From contig NC_021490.2 of the NCBI RefSeq assembly GCF_000410535.2, forward strand, positions 840,501-904,500: a DNA stretch of 64,000 nucleotides, given 5' to 3'. This document shows, piece after piece, positions 16,154 to 25,169 of the stretch (position 1 is its first letter; the number at the start of each line of letters is the position of its first letter). The stretch is from Treponema pallidum subsp. pallidum str. Nichols (lineage in GTDB: Bacteria; Spirochaetota; Spirochaetia; Treponematales; Treponemataceae). The notes below the pieces were generated by a model that saw only the letters and a program-made list of their open reading frames with translations, ran no database searches and was not told the origin of the DNA. The translations under genes were made by a program, and so were the position numbers.

Positions 16154-18805
16154 CTATCGTGTGATGAACCTTGGTTTGACCACATTCAGTAAGGTAGGAA
16201 GGAGCGTGAGACTCGCCACTGAACTTGTAAGCATAGCCAACACCATAAGCAAACCAAAATCAGCAAGAACATTGAACTTTGAAAGCATCAGCACTGCAAA
16301 TCCCGATCCTACAGACAGAACATTAAAAAGAATTGCCCGCCCTGAACCATAGAATGTTTGTGTCAGAAAATCTTTTCCACCACACTCCTTCCACGCGCGC
16401 CGATACGCCGCCAGATAGTGTATCGTATAGTCGACCCCAATACCGCTTGAAAAGCCTGCCACCATCGTGGTGCAAATGTTCAGCTTAATGCCAAAAAATC
16501 CCATAACCCCAAAGTTCACCAACACAGATACTCCTAAAGGAAGGGTACCGATTATACCAGCAAACAGCGAGCGGTAATGTACTGCGATGATGATAAAAAC
16601 TACACACAAAGAAAAAACCAGTGAAATCAGCTGAGATTGTACCACCAGATCATTCAAGGATTGCTCAACCAATACTGAGCCGCCAAACTCAGCGTGCACG
16701 TCTTGAGGAAAATTTTCCCGGATAAACTTTTTTACTGCCTCAATGACACCGTATGAGTCTTGCTGACCCTTAGTTCCGAGCTGGATGTTCATCTTTAACG
16801 CACGGGGGTCTACGGCACGATCCACCAGACCCAACCCTTTTCCTGAAAGCAGTAACAAATACCCACTGATAATTTCCTGCAATTCCTCGCTCGTTTTCAC
16901 CCCATATTTCTTAGGATCACACGGTATCTCATAATACGCGCGCCCATCGTAGTTCACCGCCTTCTCAAGAGCCTGCACGAGCTGCTGCGCATCTGAACGA
17001 TCAAAATCAGAATCCCGCACGGCACTTACCAGCATACCGACTGCTTGACGAAAATCATACGATGACCCCGGCGCCGCCAAGGAAGTACGTGACGTCTCCG
17101 CCCGCGCAGGTTCCTCATGTCCGCCCGTGAATGTTTTAAAAACACCAAAGTCATCCGTACCACCGCGCACCACATCTGCAGACTGCGCCTCCAGGCCTCG
17201 CGCCGACGCGTCTGCGTTGTACACTTGGTTAATGCGCTTGATAAGCGGGACGAGAGAAATAACCTTTCCCACATGCTCCACCCGCGTTTGTAAAAACTCA
17301 GTCAGATCATCCATAGCCTTCAGTACATCCGGACGTGCTACACTGCCATCCCGCGCAGGGGTACTCACTAATACGGTGAGCGATCGAGAACCACCGAAGT
17401 GCTGCTGCATAAAGCGATCAGACTGCACCACTGTTACCTCCGGCTCAAAGTATTCCGTAAGCACGTTGTCAATTACCAAACGTGACATCCCCACCAGGGA
17501 AAATACAACAGCAAGGAATGCAACAAACAACACCGTCCGATAGTGATGGGCGATTACCATCAGCGTACCGGTGATCGCCGTATCCATGTGTTCATGACCG
17601 GCATCGGGAGCATGCGCACACACACGCGATTCAGGCCCACGGATAATGAGGAGCGAGGGGATAAGCATGAGCGCCACTGCAAACGCAGACGCCACGCCCA
17701 CGCTTGCGAACACGCCGAACTCAAAAATAGGCACAACAGAGGTAAAACAAAAAGATACAAAACCAACGAAGGTGGTAAGTGCAGACAAAAAAACTGGCTG
17801 AATTATTTTATCCACTGCCTCCACGATGCGAGCGCGATGCTCCTGCCGGGTGGAGCAGATACGCGAGGAGGCGCCGTAAAAATACGCACTAACTATATGA
17901 ATGCCGTATGCGCTCCCGACGGCAATAAGAATTACAGGCAAGATGGCAGAAAGGATAGAAAGTGGTATGGCACACAAAGCCATAGCTCCTAAGGCCCACA
18001 CGGTAGATATGACCACTGTCAAAAGGGGCAAGAAGATACCCGCCAGGCGGCGAAACGATACAAACAACGCCACGATTATTATGAGCACCACAAGCGGCAC
18101 CAGGAGCGTTAAATCGTGCGTCGACGCCTCATTCCCCATTTCGTTAAAAACAGTCACCCCTGTGACAAAAGTCTGAGCGTCACGACTTTTCCACGCACCG
18201 AGAATGCGTATGATCGCGCGACAAGCTGCCATCGCTTCAGGTGAACTACTTTCTTCGTTGGAGGTGTCTAGAAACACGACTATCTGCATAGAGCGTAGAT
18301 CGCGCGAGACTAGACTACATTCATAGAAATCCCAATCTCGAAGTTTTCGATAAACGCCCTGTACCTCTTCTGCACTTCCGGAGAACTCATCAGGAACAAC
18401 ACGCTCACTGATAATATTTCCTGCACGCAGACCAAGGTATTCGGCAGACAGGAGTGAGAGAGTACTCTCCGCCCTCACCAAGGGGACCGCACTGATGCGT
18501 TCAATAAGCGACCGCACGTCCGCAAGAAAGACAGGATCAACGACGGAAGTATACTCACGCTTAATACCAATGAGCACAGGAACTTGGGAGCCGAATGTGC
18601 TATCGATGCGCTGATCGGCGATACGCACCGAGTTTTCCTTGGGGATAAAGCGAAAATTATTATTGTCCAAGCGTAGCGTGCGTAGCTGGACTGCAAAAAA
18701 GAGCGTCAGCGCGCTAAGCACCGCAACAAGCACCCACGGGTGCGCGTAAAACCTCTCAAGTAGCCGACGCCTCGTCAGTTGCCTGGGTATCTTCATACAC
18801 CTCAT
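16154..18805 (-). CDS. RND/MMPL-family exporter
   Basis: About 883 residues. The layout is one membrane segment, a large periplasmic loop, five segments, then the same again: two RND halves with some twelve membrane spans. Conserved stretches include 'NNNFRFIPKENSVRIADQ', 'VPLVVLIIIVALFVSFRRLAGI', 'ILIAVGSAYGIHIVSAY', and in the second half 'SSGIGVDYTIHYLAAYRR'. It belongs to the 'predicted exporters of the RND superfamily' (MMPL-like), not the tripartite drug pumps. Three in-frame ATGs (18820, 18805, 18796) are possible; GGGGAAGG lies just before 18805. It is paired with the LolA-like protein downstream, suggesting envelope lipid or lipoprotein export. Confidence 0.88.
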   Translation of the reverse strand: MRCMKIPRQLTRRRLLERFYAHPWVLVAVLSALTLFFAVQLRTLRLDNNNFRFIPKENSVRIADQRIDSTFGSQVPVLIGIKREYTSVVDPVFLADVRSLIERISAVPLVRAESTLSLLSAEYLGLRAGNIISERVVPDEFSGSAEEVQGVYRKLRDWDFYECSLVSRDLRSMQIVVFLDTSNEESSSPEAMAACRAIIRILGAWKSRDAQTFVTGVTVFNEMGNEASTHDLTLLVPLVVLIIIVALFVSFRRLAGIFLPLLTVVISTVWALGAMALCAIPLSILSAILPVILIAVGSAYGIHIVSAYFYGASSRICSTRQEHRARIVEAVDKIIQPVFLSALTTFVGFVSFCFTSVVPIFEFGVFASVGVASAFAVALMLIPSLLIIRGPESRVCAHAPDAGHEHMDTAITGTLMVIAHHYRTVLFVAFLAVVFSLVGMSRLVIDNVLTEYFEPEVTVVQSDRFMQQHFGGSRSLTVLVSTPARDGSVARPDVLKAMDDLTEFLQTRVEHVGKVISLVPLIKRINQVYNADASARGLEAQSADVVRGGTDDFGVFKTFTGGHEEPARAETSRTSLAAPGSSYDFRQAVGMLVSAVRDSDFDRSDAQQLVQALEKAVNYDGRAYYEIPCDPKKYGVKTSEELQEIISGYLLLLSGKGLGLVDRAVDPRALKMNIQLGTKGQQDSYGVIEAVKKFIRENFPQDVHAEFGGSVLVEQSLNDLVVQSQLISLVFSLCVVFIIIAVHYRSLFAGIIGTLPLGVSVLVNFGVMGFFGIKLNICTTMVAGFSSGIGVDYTIHYLAAYRRAWKECGGKDFLTQTFYGSGRAILFNVLSVGSGFAVLMLSKFNVLADFGLLMVLAMLTSSVASLTLLPTLLNVVKPRFITR

Positions 18806-19193
18806 ACGCCTTCCCCACATTCCCTAATTATCTTCTCCCACATCCCTCCGTGGAAAGCTAAGACGGCAGTGCACGCCAAGTACAGCTACGCCGCGCACAA
18901 GCTCAAACAAGGACAGAGCCACTCAATCCACAGTGCACACACAGCCGGACGCAACCGGCAACCTATCTCACGCACGAACCTAACCGGGGTAACTCTGCTG
19001 CAGAGGTCAACAGGACGGGGATTCTACCTCCGATTTGCACAACGTTCAAGCACTCACGTACGCAAGATATACGCACCGCTTTTTCCTCAAGTGCACCCGG
19101 CGTATTCCGATACCCCTTACCAAGCACGGGGTGCAACGGCAGGGATGCCAGGGCGGCTGGTCCGCTTGAAAGCACCAAAAGGAGTAATGCTTC
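18806..19193. other. Intergenic region between RND exporter and flaB2
   Basis: 388 nt between divergently oriented genes. Reading frames through it on both strands are short or shadow the flaB2 start and have no good ribosome site. It holds the flaB2 sigma-28-like promoter at 19087-19113 and an AAAGGAG ribosome site for flaB2. I see no RNA gene. Confidence 0.6.
19087..19113 (+). promoter_or_regulatory. Candidate sigma-28 (FliA) flagellar promoter of flaB2
   Basis: TCAA (19087-19090), exactly 15 nt, then TCCGATAC (19106-19113). Compared with TAAA-N15-GCCGATAA this is one mismatch in the -35 and two in the -10, with the CCGATA core intact. It lies about 75 nt before the flaB2 ATG. Transcription of T. 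pallidum core flagellins by sigma-28 is established knowledge; the assignment of this site is inference. Confidence 0.55.
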
Positions 19194-20054
19194 ATGATCA
19201 TCAATCACAACATGAGCGCTATGTTCTCTCAAAGAACGCTCGGACACACTAACTTGTCCGTCCAGAAGAACATTGAGAAGTTGTCTTCAGGACTGCGCAT
19301 CAACCGGTCAGGGGATGACGCTTCGGGTCTTGCAGTTTCTGAAAAGATGCGGAGCCAGATCCGTGGTTTGAACCAGGCGTCTACAAACGCGCAGAACGGC
19401 ATCTCCTTCATTCAGGTTGCGGAGGCGTTTTTACAGGAGACCACCGACGTTATCCAGCGCATTCGCGAACTGAGTGTGCAGGCGGCGAACGGTATCTACT
19501 CCGCAGAAGACCGTCTCTACATTCAGGTAGAGGTCTCTCAGTTGGTAGCAGAGGTGGATCGCATTGCCAGCCACGCTCAGTTCAATGGCATGAACATGCT
19601 CACTGGTCGCTTCGCGCGTCAAGGCGGGGAGAACACTGTAACTGCATCCATGTGGTTCCACATCGGTGCAAACATGGACCAGCGCACGCGTGCGTATATC
19701 GGGACCATGACTGCAGTTGCCATGGGAATTCGGGATGCAGGTGACGAGTCGGTCATGAATATCGATTCTCCTGAAAAGGCCAACCGCGCAATCGGTACGC
19801 TTGATCAGGCAATAAAGAGAATTAATAAGCAGCGCGCTGATCTCGGTGCCTACCAGAATAGACTTGACCACACGGTTGCCGGTATCAATGTCGCGGCAGA
19901 GAACTTGCAGGCAGCTGAGTCTCGCATCCGCGACGTGGATATGGCAAAAGAGATGGTAGACTACACCAAGAACCAGATTCTGGTGCAGTCTGGGACTGCT
20001 ATGCTTGCACAGGCGAATCAGGCTACGCAGAGCGTTCTAAGCCTCTTGCGTTAG
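19194..20054 (+). CDS. flaB2: FlaB-family flagellar filament core protein
   Basis: 286 residues, standard for spirochaetal FlaB. It begins '[17 protein letters not shown]' and has the conserved D0/D1 helices ('[20 protein letters not shown]', '[19 protein letters not shown]') and ends '[16 protein letters not shown]'. There is no D2/D3 domain, as expected for periplasmic filaments under the outer membrane. AAAGGAG precedes the ATG by about 12 nt, and a sigma-28-like promoter and downstream hairpin bracket it as a single-gene unit. T. pallidum has three FlaB paralogues; flaB2 is chosen because it stands alone here, from recall of the locus, not from sequence alone. Confidence 0.95.
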   Translation: MIINHNMSAMFSQRTLGHTNLSVQKNIEKLSSGLRINRSGDDASGLAVSEKMRSQIRGLNQASTNAQNGISFIQVAEAFLQETTDVIQRIRELSVQAANGIYSAEDRLYIQVEVSQLVAEVDRIASHAQFNGMNMLTGRFARQGGENTVTASMWFHIGANMDQRTRAYIGTMTAVAMGIRDAGDESVMNIDSPEKANRAIGTLDQAIKRINKQRADLGAYQNRLDHTVAGINVAAENLQAAESRIRDVDMAKEMVDYTKNQILVQSGTAMLAQANQATQSVLSLLR

Positions 20055-20070
20055 TTCTTCTCACCGCTTC

Positions 20071-20103
20071 GAAAGGCCGGCGCTGCGCGCCAGCCTTTCT
20101 TCT
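20071..20103 (+). terminator. Rho-independent-type terminator after flaB2
   Basis: An inverted repeat GAAAGGC-c-GGCGC / GCGCC-a-GCCTTTC with a short loop begins 17 nt after the flaB2 stop and is followed by TTCTTCT. The long G+C-rich stem and pyrimidine tail suit intrinsic termination, though the U run is interrupted. Confidence 0.75.
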
Positions 20104-20132
20104 AAAGAGCTTGTCTACGCACCTGGGATGTC

Positions 20133-21752
20133 ATGCGCACACTCACAGAGCTTGATAAAAAAGTACTGAGGGCGGAGTTTCCCCAGCTGAGTTTTAGCGA
20201 AGATGCCGACATCGACCGGTATTTTGAACTAAGATCCCTTGGAGATCAAAGACAGGCACTGGATATCTACAACCGCACGCTTTTGGTGAAATACCCTCAG
20301 AAGGAGCGTAGGGTACTCCTCATGTCCTATTATCGCAAAAGGGACGTGCGGTTTAAGGAAGTGCTTGCCGATGCCCTAGCAGAGCTCGCTCAGAAGAAAA
20401 TCCAAGAAATAAAGAAAATTATTGATTTTTTCGCCGCCGCGGTTGCGCCCCTCGACCTGACCGACGTGCGCACGCTGATCCGAGTTTGCGAAAAGATTGT
20501 GCGTTCTATTTCTCTCAACCGCTTTGAGTCCGTTCATTTCTCCAGAAAGCACACGCATTATGCACAATGGCTGCTCTACCGAGAGAAAGAGATGGAAAAG
20601 GCTGCAGACATCATTCGCATGTACGTTACCGACACGCTTTCTTCTGTGCGAACATTTAGGCAGGAGTCACACACGCGCGCAACCTACGGCTTTTGCACAG
20701 AGGCTCACGGTACAGATACCTCTTCAACGATAGATTTTTCACAACTGGTGTTCACCGCAGAACAGGTACGCACCATTGAAATCGCGAAAACTATTACAAA
20801 AATTGAAGATCGGGTACTTGCGTATGCAATCAAATACTGGCACAGATACGATGATCGAGCCTTTGAGAACACCGTGCTACTGTACAGCAGAAAGTATAAA
20901 ACACATCACTACAATATCTTTCATTCAATTAAAACTGGACGGAGTCACCAATGGAAAGACGAAGATATTTTGCACTTGGTGCTCGCGCACGTCGCCTCAG
21001 GGTATTACTACAGCATCAGTGGTGATCTGTATTTGCAACGAAACTGGCACTGGTTAAAAGCGCGCCTGGTAGAACGTGCGGAGCATCATCATCAAAAGGG
21101 TAAAAAAGTGCCTGCGACTCACAGACGATCTTCTACTCCGCATGCGCGCAAGACGGCGGGCACGCGTGCACGGACTCGTGCGCGTAAGAAAGAGTTACCT
21201 GCCCTTCCTTCGGAGAAAATTAGTAAAAAAGATAGTGGGGAATCAAAACAGAAAGATGAAACAGCGGGAATGGAAAGGGTTTTCCGTCACAACACAAAGA
21301 ACGTCCGCACGTGCAGTTCCCGTGCATCACGCACAGGAACACACGCGGAGGCAAGACATTCCGATATCGTCACTTCCTCTCCCGTGCACCAGGAGGGAGC
21401 TGCAACCGTAGAGCGATCTTCCCCACCGGAAGAGACGGTCGAATCCATCGCACACATTGTTAAAAGAATCACCGGGAAGGACTACGGCGTGTATCGCGAA
21501 TTGTTCTTCAAAGAGGTCCGGACCGCCATTCGTACGGTGCTCAACCGTGCAACAGTACGCCGTGGTCTGCGCCTACGCGCGCGCAAAAACAATGCAGAAG
21601 ACACCATCTATCACTTTTTGCACACGCACTACGATGACCCCTACCAACGGTGGCCCAACAGTCATGAATACCAGCAGGTCCATACCCTTGGGTTTTCCAT
21701 ACATTCCCTAGAGCCAATCATCGTAACATGGGCAGAAAGTGAAGGGCTGTAA
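20133..21752 (+). CDS. Conserved hypothetical protein with basic disordered linker
   Basis: 539 residues, ATG at 20133. Three parts are visible. Residues 1-310 are helical and rich in charged residues ('ELDKKVLRAEFPQLSFSEDADIDRYFELRSL', split by aromatic-rich 'HVASGYYYSISGDLYLQ'). About 312-435 form a low-complexity, Arg/Lys/Ser/Thr-rich linker. About 440-539 form a second folded domain ('VESIAHIVKRITGKDYGVYRELFFKEVR' to 'HSLEPIIVTWAESEGL'). I recognise no catalytic motif. It follows the flaB2 terminator and is probably transcribed independently. The basic linker suggests nucleic-acid or membrane contact, which is speculative. Confidence 0.75.
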   Translation: MRTLTELDKKVLRAEFPQLSFSEDADIDRYFELRSLGDQRQALDIYNRTLLVKYPQKERRVLLMSYYRKRDVRFKEVLADALAELAQKKIQEIKKIIDFFAAAVAPLDLTDVRTLIRVCEKIVRSISLNRFESVHFSRKHTHYAQWLLYREKEMEKAADIIRMYVTDTLSSVRTFRQESHTRATYGFCTEAHGTDTSSTIDFSQLVFTAEQVRTIEIAKTITKIEDRVLAYAIKYWHRYDDRAFENTVLLYSRKYKTHHYNIFHSIKTGRSHQWKDEDILHLVLAHVASGYYYSISGDLYLQRNWHWLKARLVERAEHHHQKGKKVPATHRRSSTPHARKTAGTRARTRARKKELPALPSEKISKKDSGESKQKDETAGMERVFRHNTKNVRTCSSRASRTGTHAEARHSDIVTSSPVHQEGAATVERSSPPEETVESIAHIVKRITGKDYGVYRELFFKEVRTAIRTVLNRATVRRGLRLRARKNNAEDTIYHFLHTHYDDPYQRWPNSHEYQQVHTLGFSIHSLEPIIVTWAESEGL

Positions 21753-21788
21753 CGATACAGGCCCCGCGCAGACAAAAAAGAAACGAAG

Positions 21789-22979
21789 CTACTCTTTTAT
21801 CTGGCCAGAGAGCGCGAACGGGCGCACCGCACGCTGTAAGTCGCACACGCAGTCTGTGCGTTCCCAAGGAAACTGTTCGCGCCCAAAGTGACCATACACT
21901 GCAGTCGAGCGGTACCGAGGCGCACACAGGTCCAACGTGCGCACGATACCCGCTGGGGTTAAATCAAAAATCTCTTTCACCGCGTGTGTGATGTGTGACT
22001 CAGATGCGCGCGCCGTTCCAAATGTTTCTATCCGCAGCGAAACCGGATATGGTACGCCGATTGCGTATGCAAGCTGCACCTCACAGCGCTCAGCAAGGTC
22101 GGCTGCCACAATATTTTTTGCAATATAACGCGCCATATACGCTGCAGAACGATCTACCTTAGATGCATCCTTACCTGAAAAGGAGCCTCCTCCATGGCGG
22201 CCCATTCCCCCATACGTGTCTACGATGATCTTTCTCCCGGTCAAACCAGTGTCCCCAAAGGGACCGCCAATGACAAAACGACCGGTTGGATTGATAAAAA
22301 AACGCGTGTTTTCATCTAACAGACCTGTAGGTGCAAGCGCCGGACGCACTATCTCCTCTATGAGCGTTTCTCTAATGGTTTCGTATGAAGGTGACGGATC
22401 ATGCTGCTGAGAAAACACAACCGCACTGATACGTACCGGTCGATGTCCCTCGTATTGTACGGTAACCTGACTTTTTGCATCAGGACGCAGCCACGGCACA
22501 CGGCGTTCATGACGAAGCGTGGCAGCATAGCGCACAACCGCGTGCGCGCACATGAGGGGGGCGGGCATAAACTCCGGCGTCTCGCGGCACGCAAAACCAA
22601 ACATAATCCCCTGATCCCCTGCCCCCTGCGATCCTGCAAACTCCTTCAGTCCTGCACCGTGCACCCCCTGCGCAATATCAGGCGACTGATGATGAGTCAT
22701 ATCAAGAACAGCCATGGACGCTGCATCAAGACCGACATCAGCGCTTACATATCCAATGTCAGCGGCAACATCACGCGCAATTTGGGTAAGATTAATATGC
22801 GCCCGCGTGCTAATTTCACCTCCAATCAGGATAAGGGACGTGGAGGCAAAAGTTTCGCACGCAACACAACTGTGAGGATCTTGCGAAAGACAGGCATCAA
22901 GAACAGCGTCAGAAATCTGGTCGCACAGCTTATCAGGATGACCCTCACTCACAGACTCTGAGGTAAAAAACGTCTCCAT
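21789..22979 (-). CDS. metK: S-adenosylmethionine synthetase
   Basis: About 396 residues. It makes S-adenosylmethionine from methionine and ATP. The chosen ATG (22979) has GAGGAG upstream and begins '[21 protein letters not shown]', the classic MetK N-terminus. Conserved segments: '[12 protein letters not shown]', the P-loop-like '[19 protein letters not shown]' and '[20 protein letters not shown]'. The K+/Mg2+ binding residues are in place. The supply of methionine for it fits the methionine-binding lipoprotein gene at 50 kb. A 200-nt gap separates it from the apbE gene upstream on the same strand. Confidence 0.97.
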   Translation of the reverse strand: METFFTSESVSEGHPDKLCDQISDAVLDACLSQDPHSCVACETFASTSLILIGGEISTRAHINLTQIARDVAADIGYVSADVGLDAASMAVLDMTHHQSPDIAQGVHGAGLKEFAGSQGAGDQGIMFGFACRETPEFMPAPLMCAHAVVRYAATLRHERRVPWLRPDAKSQVTVQYEGHRPVRISAVVFSQQHDPSPSYETIRETLIEEIVRPALAPTGLLDENTRFFINPTGRFVIGGPFGDTGLTGRKIIVDTYGGMGRHGGGSFSGKDASKVDRSAAYMARYIAKNIVAADLAERCEVQLAYAIGVPYPVSLRIETFGTARASESHITHAVKEIFDLTPAGIVRTLDLCAPRYRSTAVYGHFGREQFPWERTDCVCDLQRAVRPFALSGQIKE

Positions 22980-23179
22980 CACTGTACTCCTCGATTCAAA
23001 ATTACGCAGCTCACTGAACCTAGGAGTAAAGGGTGCACTCAACACCTCTTGTCAGCGCTGCGCTCATCTTTGCCTACACCCTGACATCTGACCGAACCCC
23101 CGCGCACGCATCCTGCACACACACCATGATGAGGACAGTCCGCCACACTTTTTTACACACGAACAGCACACGTGCTGTC

Positions 23180-24268
23180 CTAACGCTCTAACACGAAACG
23201 TGCATCGAGCACACGCACGCGATCGACAATCCCTGCACTTGCGCGCACGCGCTTGTCAGGAAAAATAAACAGCGCGTCAACACCGGGAAATTCACGCAAG
23301 AGCGCACAGCTTTTCTCATACCCCAATACAAAACAGGCGGTAGCAAGCGCATCTGCATCTGTGGAACGGGGTGCAAAGATAGACACAGAATCCACATCAG
23401 TGTGTGCCGGAAACCCGGTAACCGGATCGATGATATGATGGTAGCGTACCCCGTCACGCTCAAAGAAACGCTCGTACGCACCAGAAGTCACCACCGAGCA
23501 ATCGCGCACCGACACCACCAGTGCAGGCTTCTGCCCCGTGCCGTGCGGATCGCGAATACCCACGTTCCATTCCAACCGCTGCGCGGCTGCTGAGCGCACA
23601 TCTCCATACTTAAGACCAAGGGCAAAAATATTTCCTCCCAGATCAACGAGCGCTGAATCCAAAGCATGCGCAGTGAGCAGTTGTACAATCTTGTCCGCAA
23701 GGAATCCTTTAGCAATGGCGCCCAAATCCAACTGCATGCCCGCTTGTGCCAACTGTACCGTGTGTGGCGCGCCCACCGATACCCCAGCGCGCAGGTGCAC
23801 CTGACGAAAATCACAACGTGTCAGCGCCTCCTTGAGCGCGTCGGGGTCAGGGACAGCAGCACGGTCAAAGCCAATATTCCAAAGCTTGACTACCGCACCT
23901 AGTGCGGGGTTAAACGCACCCCCACTCTTTTCTGCAAAAAAAAGCGCACGCTCAAGCAACGCATACAGCGACCTGTCAACAACAACCGGTGCCGAACCTG
24001 CCTGAGCGTTTAGGGCAGCAAGCGCAGAGTCATCACGGTTAGCACTCAGCACCATCTCCTGTTGTTGTAGCAGCGTGAACACCTCCTCAAGCGCCGCGTG
24101 CACTTCAGCAGCAGGTCGCTTAGAGTACACGCGCACGCGACAGAGCGTACCGATAACAAGCTCCGCACGCGAATACTCGCGCACGCGCGCACGACCGCCA
24201 CAGCTCCCCACTCCACACAGAATACAAACGAGAACCCCGATCCGCCAATATACGCACGAACTTTTCAC
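23180..24268 (-). CDS. ftp: ApbE-family flavin-trafficking lipoprotein (FMN transferase/FAD pyrophosphatase)
   Basis: 362 residues with a lipoprotein signal ending 'CGVGSCGG'. ApbE-family motifs are clear: 'GGAFNPALGAVVKLW', 'MQLDLGAIAKGFLADK', 'SALVDLGGNIFALG', 'HHIIDPVTGFPAH' and a Mg2+-binding 'STDADALATACFVLG'. Family members attach FMN covalently to a Thr of target proteins; the treponemal protein is also known to hydrolyse FAD in the periplasm to FMN and AMP in a metal-dependent way. It would feed flavin to periplasmic redox proteins. It lies 59 nt after proC on the same strand. Confidence 0.93.
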   Translation of the reverse strand: MKSSCVYWRIGVLVCILCGVGSCGGRARVREYSRAELVIGTLCRVRVYSKRPAAEVHAALEEVFTLLQQQEMVLSANRDDSALAALNAQAGSAPVVVDRSLYALLERALFFAEKSGGAFNPALGAVVKLWNIGFDRAAVPDPDALKEALTRCDFRQVHLRAGVSVGAPHTVQLAQAGMQLDLGAIAKGFLADKIVQLLTAHALDSALVDLGGNIFALGLKYGDVRSAAAQRLEWNVGIRDPHGTGQKPALVVSVRDCSVVTSGAYERFFERDGVRYHHIIDPVTGFPAHTDVDSVSIFAPRSTDADALATACFVLGYEKSCALLREFPGVDALFIFPDKRVRASAGIVDRVRVLDARFVLER

Positions 24269-24327
24269 AAGGGTGCAACTGTACTGTCAGCAGTCAAAAA
24301 AAACAAGCAATGCACCCTGCCCACCCC

Positions 24328-25119
24328 TTAGGAAGAACTGAGCGCAGCGCGCACCGCGTGTATAACTGCACGGCGCAATCCCTGCTCCTCTAACGCAAGC
24401 ACCCCGCGAATAGTACTCCCTGCAGGAGAGCACACGCGATCTTTAAGTTGTGCAGGATGTACACCACTGTGCTGTATGAGCGCTGCAGTCCCTTCAAGCA
24501 TGTGTGCCGCAAGCCGGTACGCTTGATCGCGCGCCAGGCCATAGCGCACCCCTGCGTCAGCGAGCGCTTCTATAAACTGCGCGGCAAACGCCGGAGCACA
24601 GCCTGCAATCACCCCTGCGATCGCAAAGTACGCGGTGTCCACCACCTCTACCTGTGCAACTGTGCGCAGCACTGCTAAAAGCGCAGCGTGCTCATCGTGG
24701 TGCAGGGTGTGGCGCGCTTCTGCAATGATCACCCCCCGCGCCACCTGACAAGGTAAGTTCGGCAAAAGTGACAGGTGACGGATACCCTGATGAGGGTCCG
24801 CGGCAAACAATGCCTCGTATGCAGCGCAAGACATACCCGCCGCAAGGGAAATAAGCACTTTTCCCTGAAAGGATTGGCGATCGCGCAGTACCGTGCTGAT
24901 TTGAGATGGTTTGACTGCAAGAAAAATCCATTCACTTTTCTGTACCAGTTCCTGAACTGACGCGCAGGCACCTATGCCCAAAGATGTACACTGCGCACGC
25001 AACTTTTCCTGATTTAACGCACAGGCGTACACTTGAGCCGCTTGCAGCGCTCCTGCGTGCACCAACCCTTCTGCCAGCGCCCGTCCCATTGCTCCAAAAC
25101 CCAAAAATCCCACGTTCAT
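24328..25119 (-). CDS. proC: Pyrroline-5-carboxylate reductase
   Basis: 263 residues. It reduces pyrroline-5-carboxylate to proline with NAD(P)H. The Rossmann start 'MNVGFLGFGAMGRALAEGL' fits the family, as do 'IFLAVKPSQISTVL', 'LISLAAGMS' and the C-terminal 'GSTIRGVLALEEQGLRRAVIHAV'. GGGGGAGCGCAGC precedes the ATG. No proA/proB lies nearby, so it may act on ornithine- or arginine-derived pyrroline-5-carboxylate, which is inference. It lies 50 nt after metG on the same strand. Confidence 0.95.
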   Translation of the reverse strand: MNVGFLGFGAMGRALAEGLVHAGALQAAQVYACALNQEKLRAQCTSLGIGACASVQELVQKSEWIFLAVKPSQISTVLRDRQSFQGKVLISLAAGMSCAAYEALFAADPHQGIRHLSLLPNLPCQVARGVIIAEARHTLHHDEHAALLAVLRTVAQVEVVDTAYFAIAGVIAGCAPAFAAQFIEALADAGVRYGLARDQAYRLAAHMLEGTAALIQHSGVHPAQLKDRVCSPAGSTIRGVLALEEQGLRRAVIHAVRAALSSS

Positions 25120-25169
25120 GCTGCGCTCCCCCTATCCGACACGGAAAACCAAATGCTCTGTGAATATTC

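Noticed and set aside
18779-19252. 157-codon plus frame and a 94-codon minus frame ahead of flaB2
   Set aside because: They overlap flaB2 or the RND gene in other frames, lack ribosome sites and contain the flagellar promoter.
22401-22961. 186-codon plus frame opposite metK
   Set aside because: Shadow of metK, whose motifs are complete.
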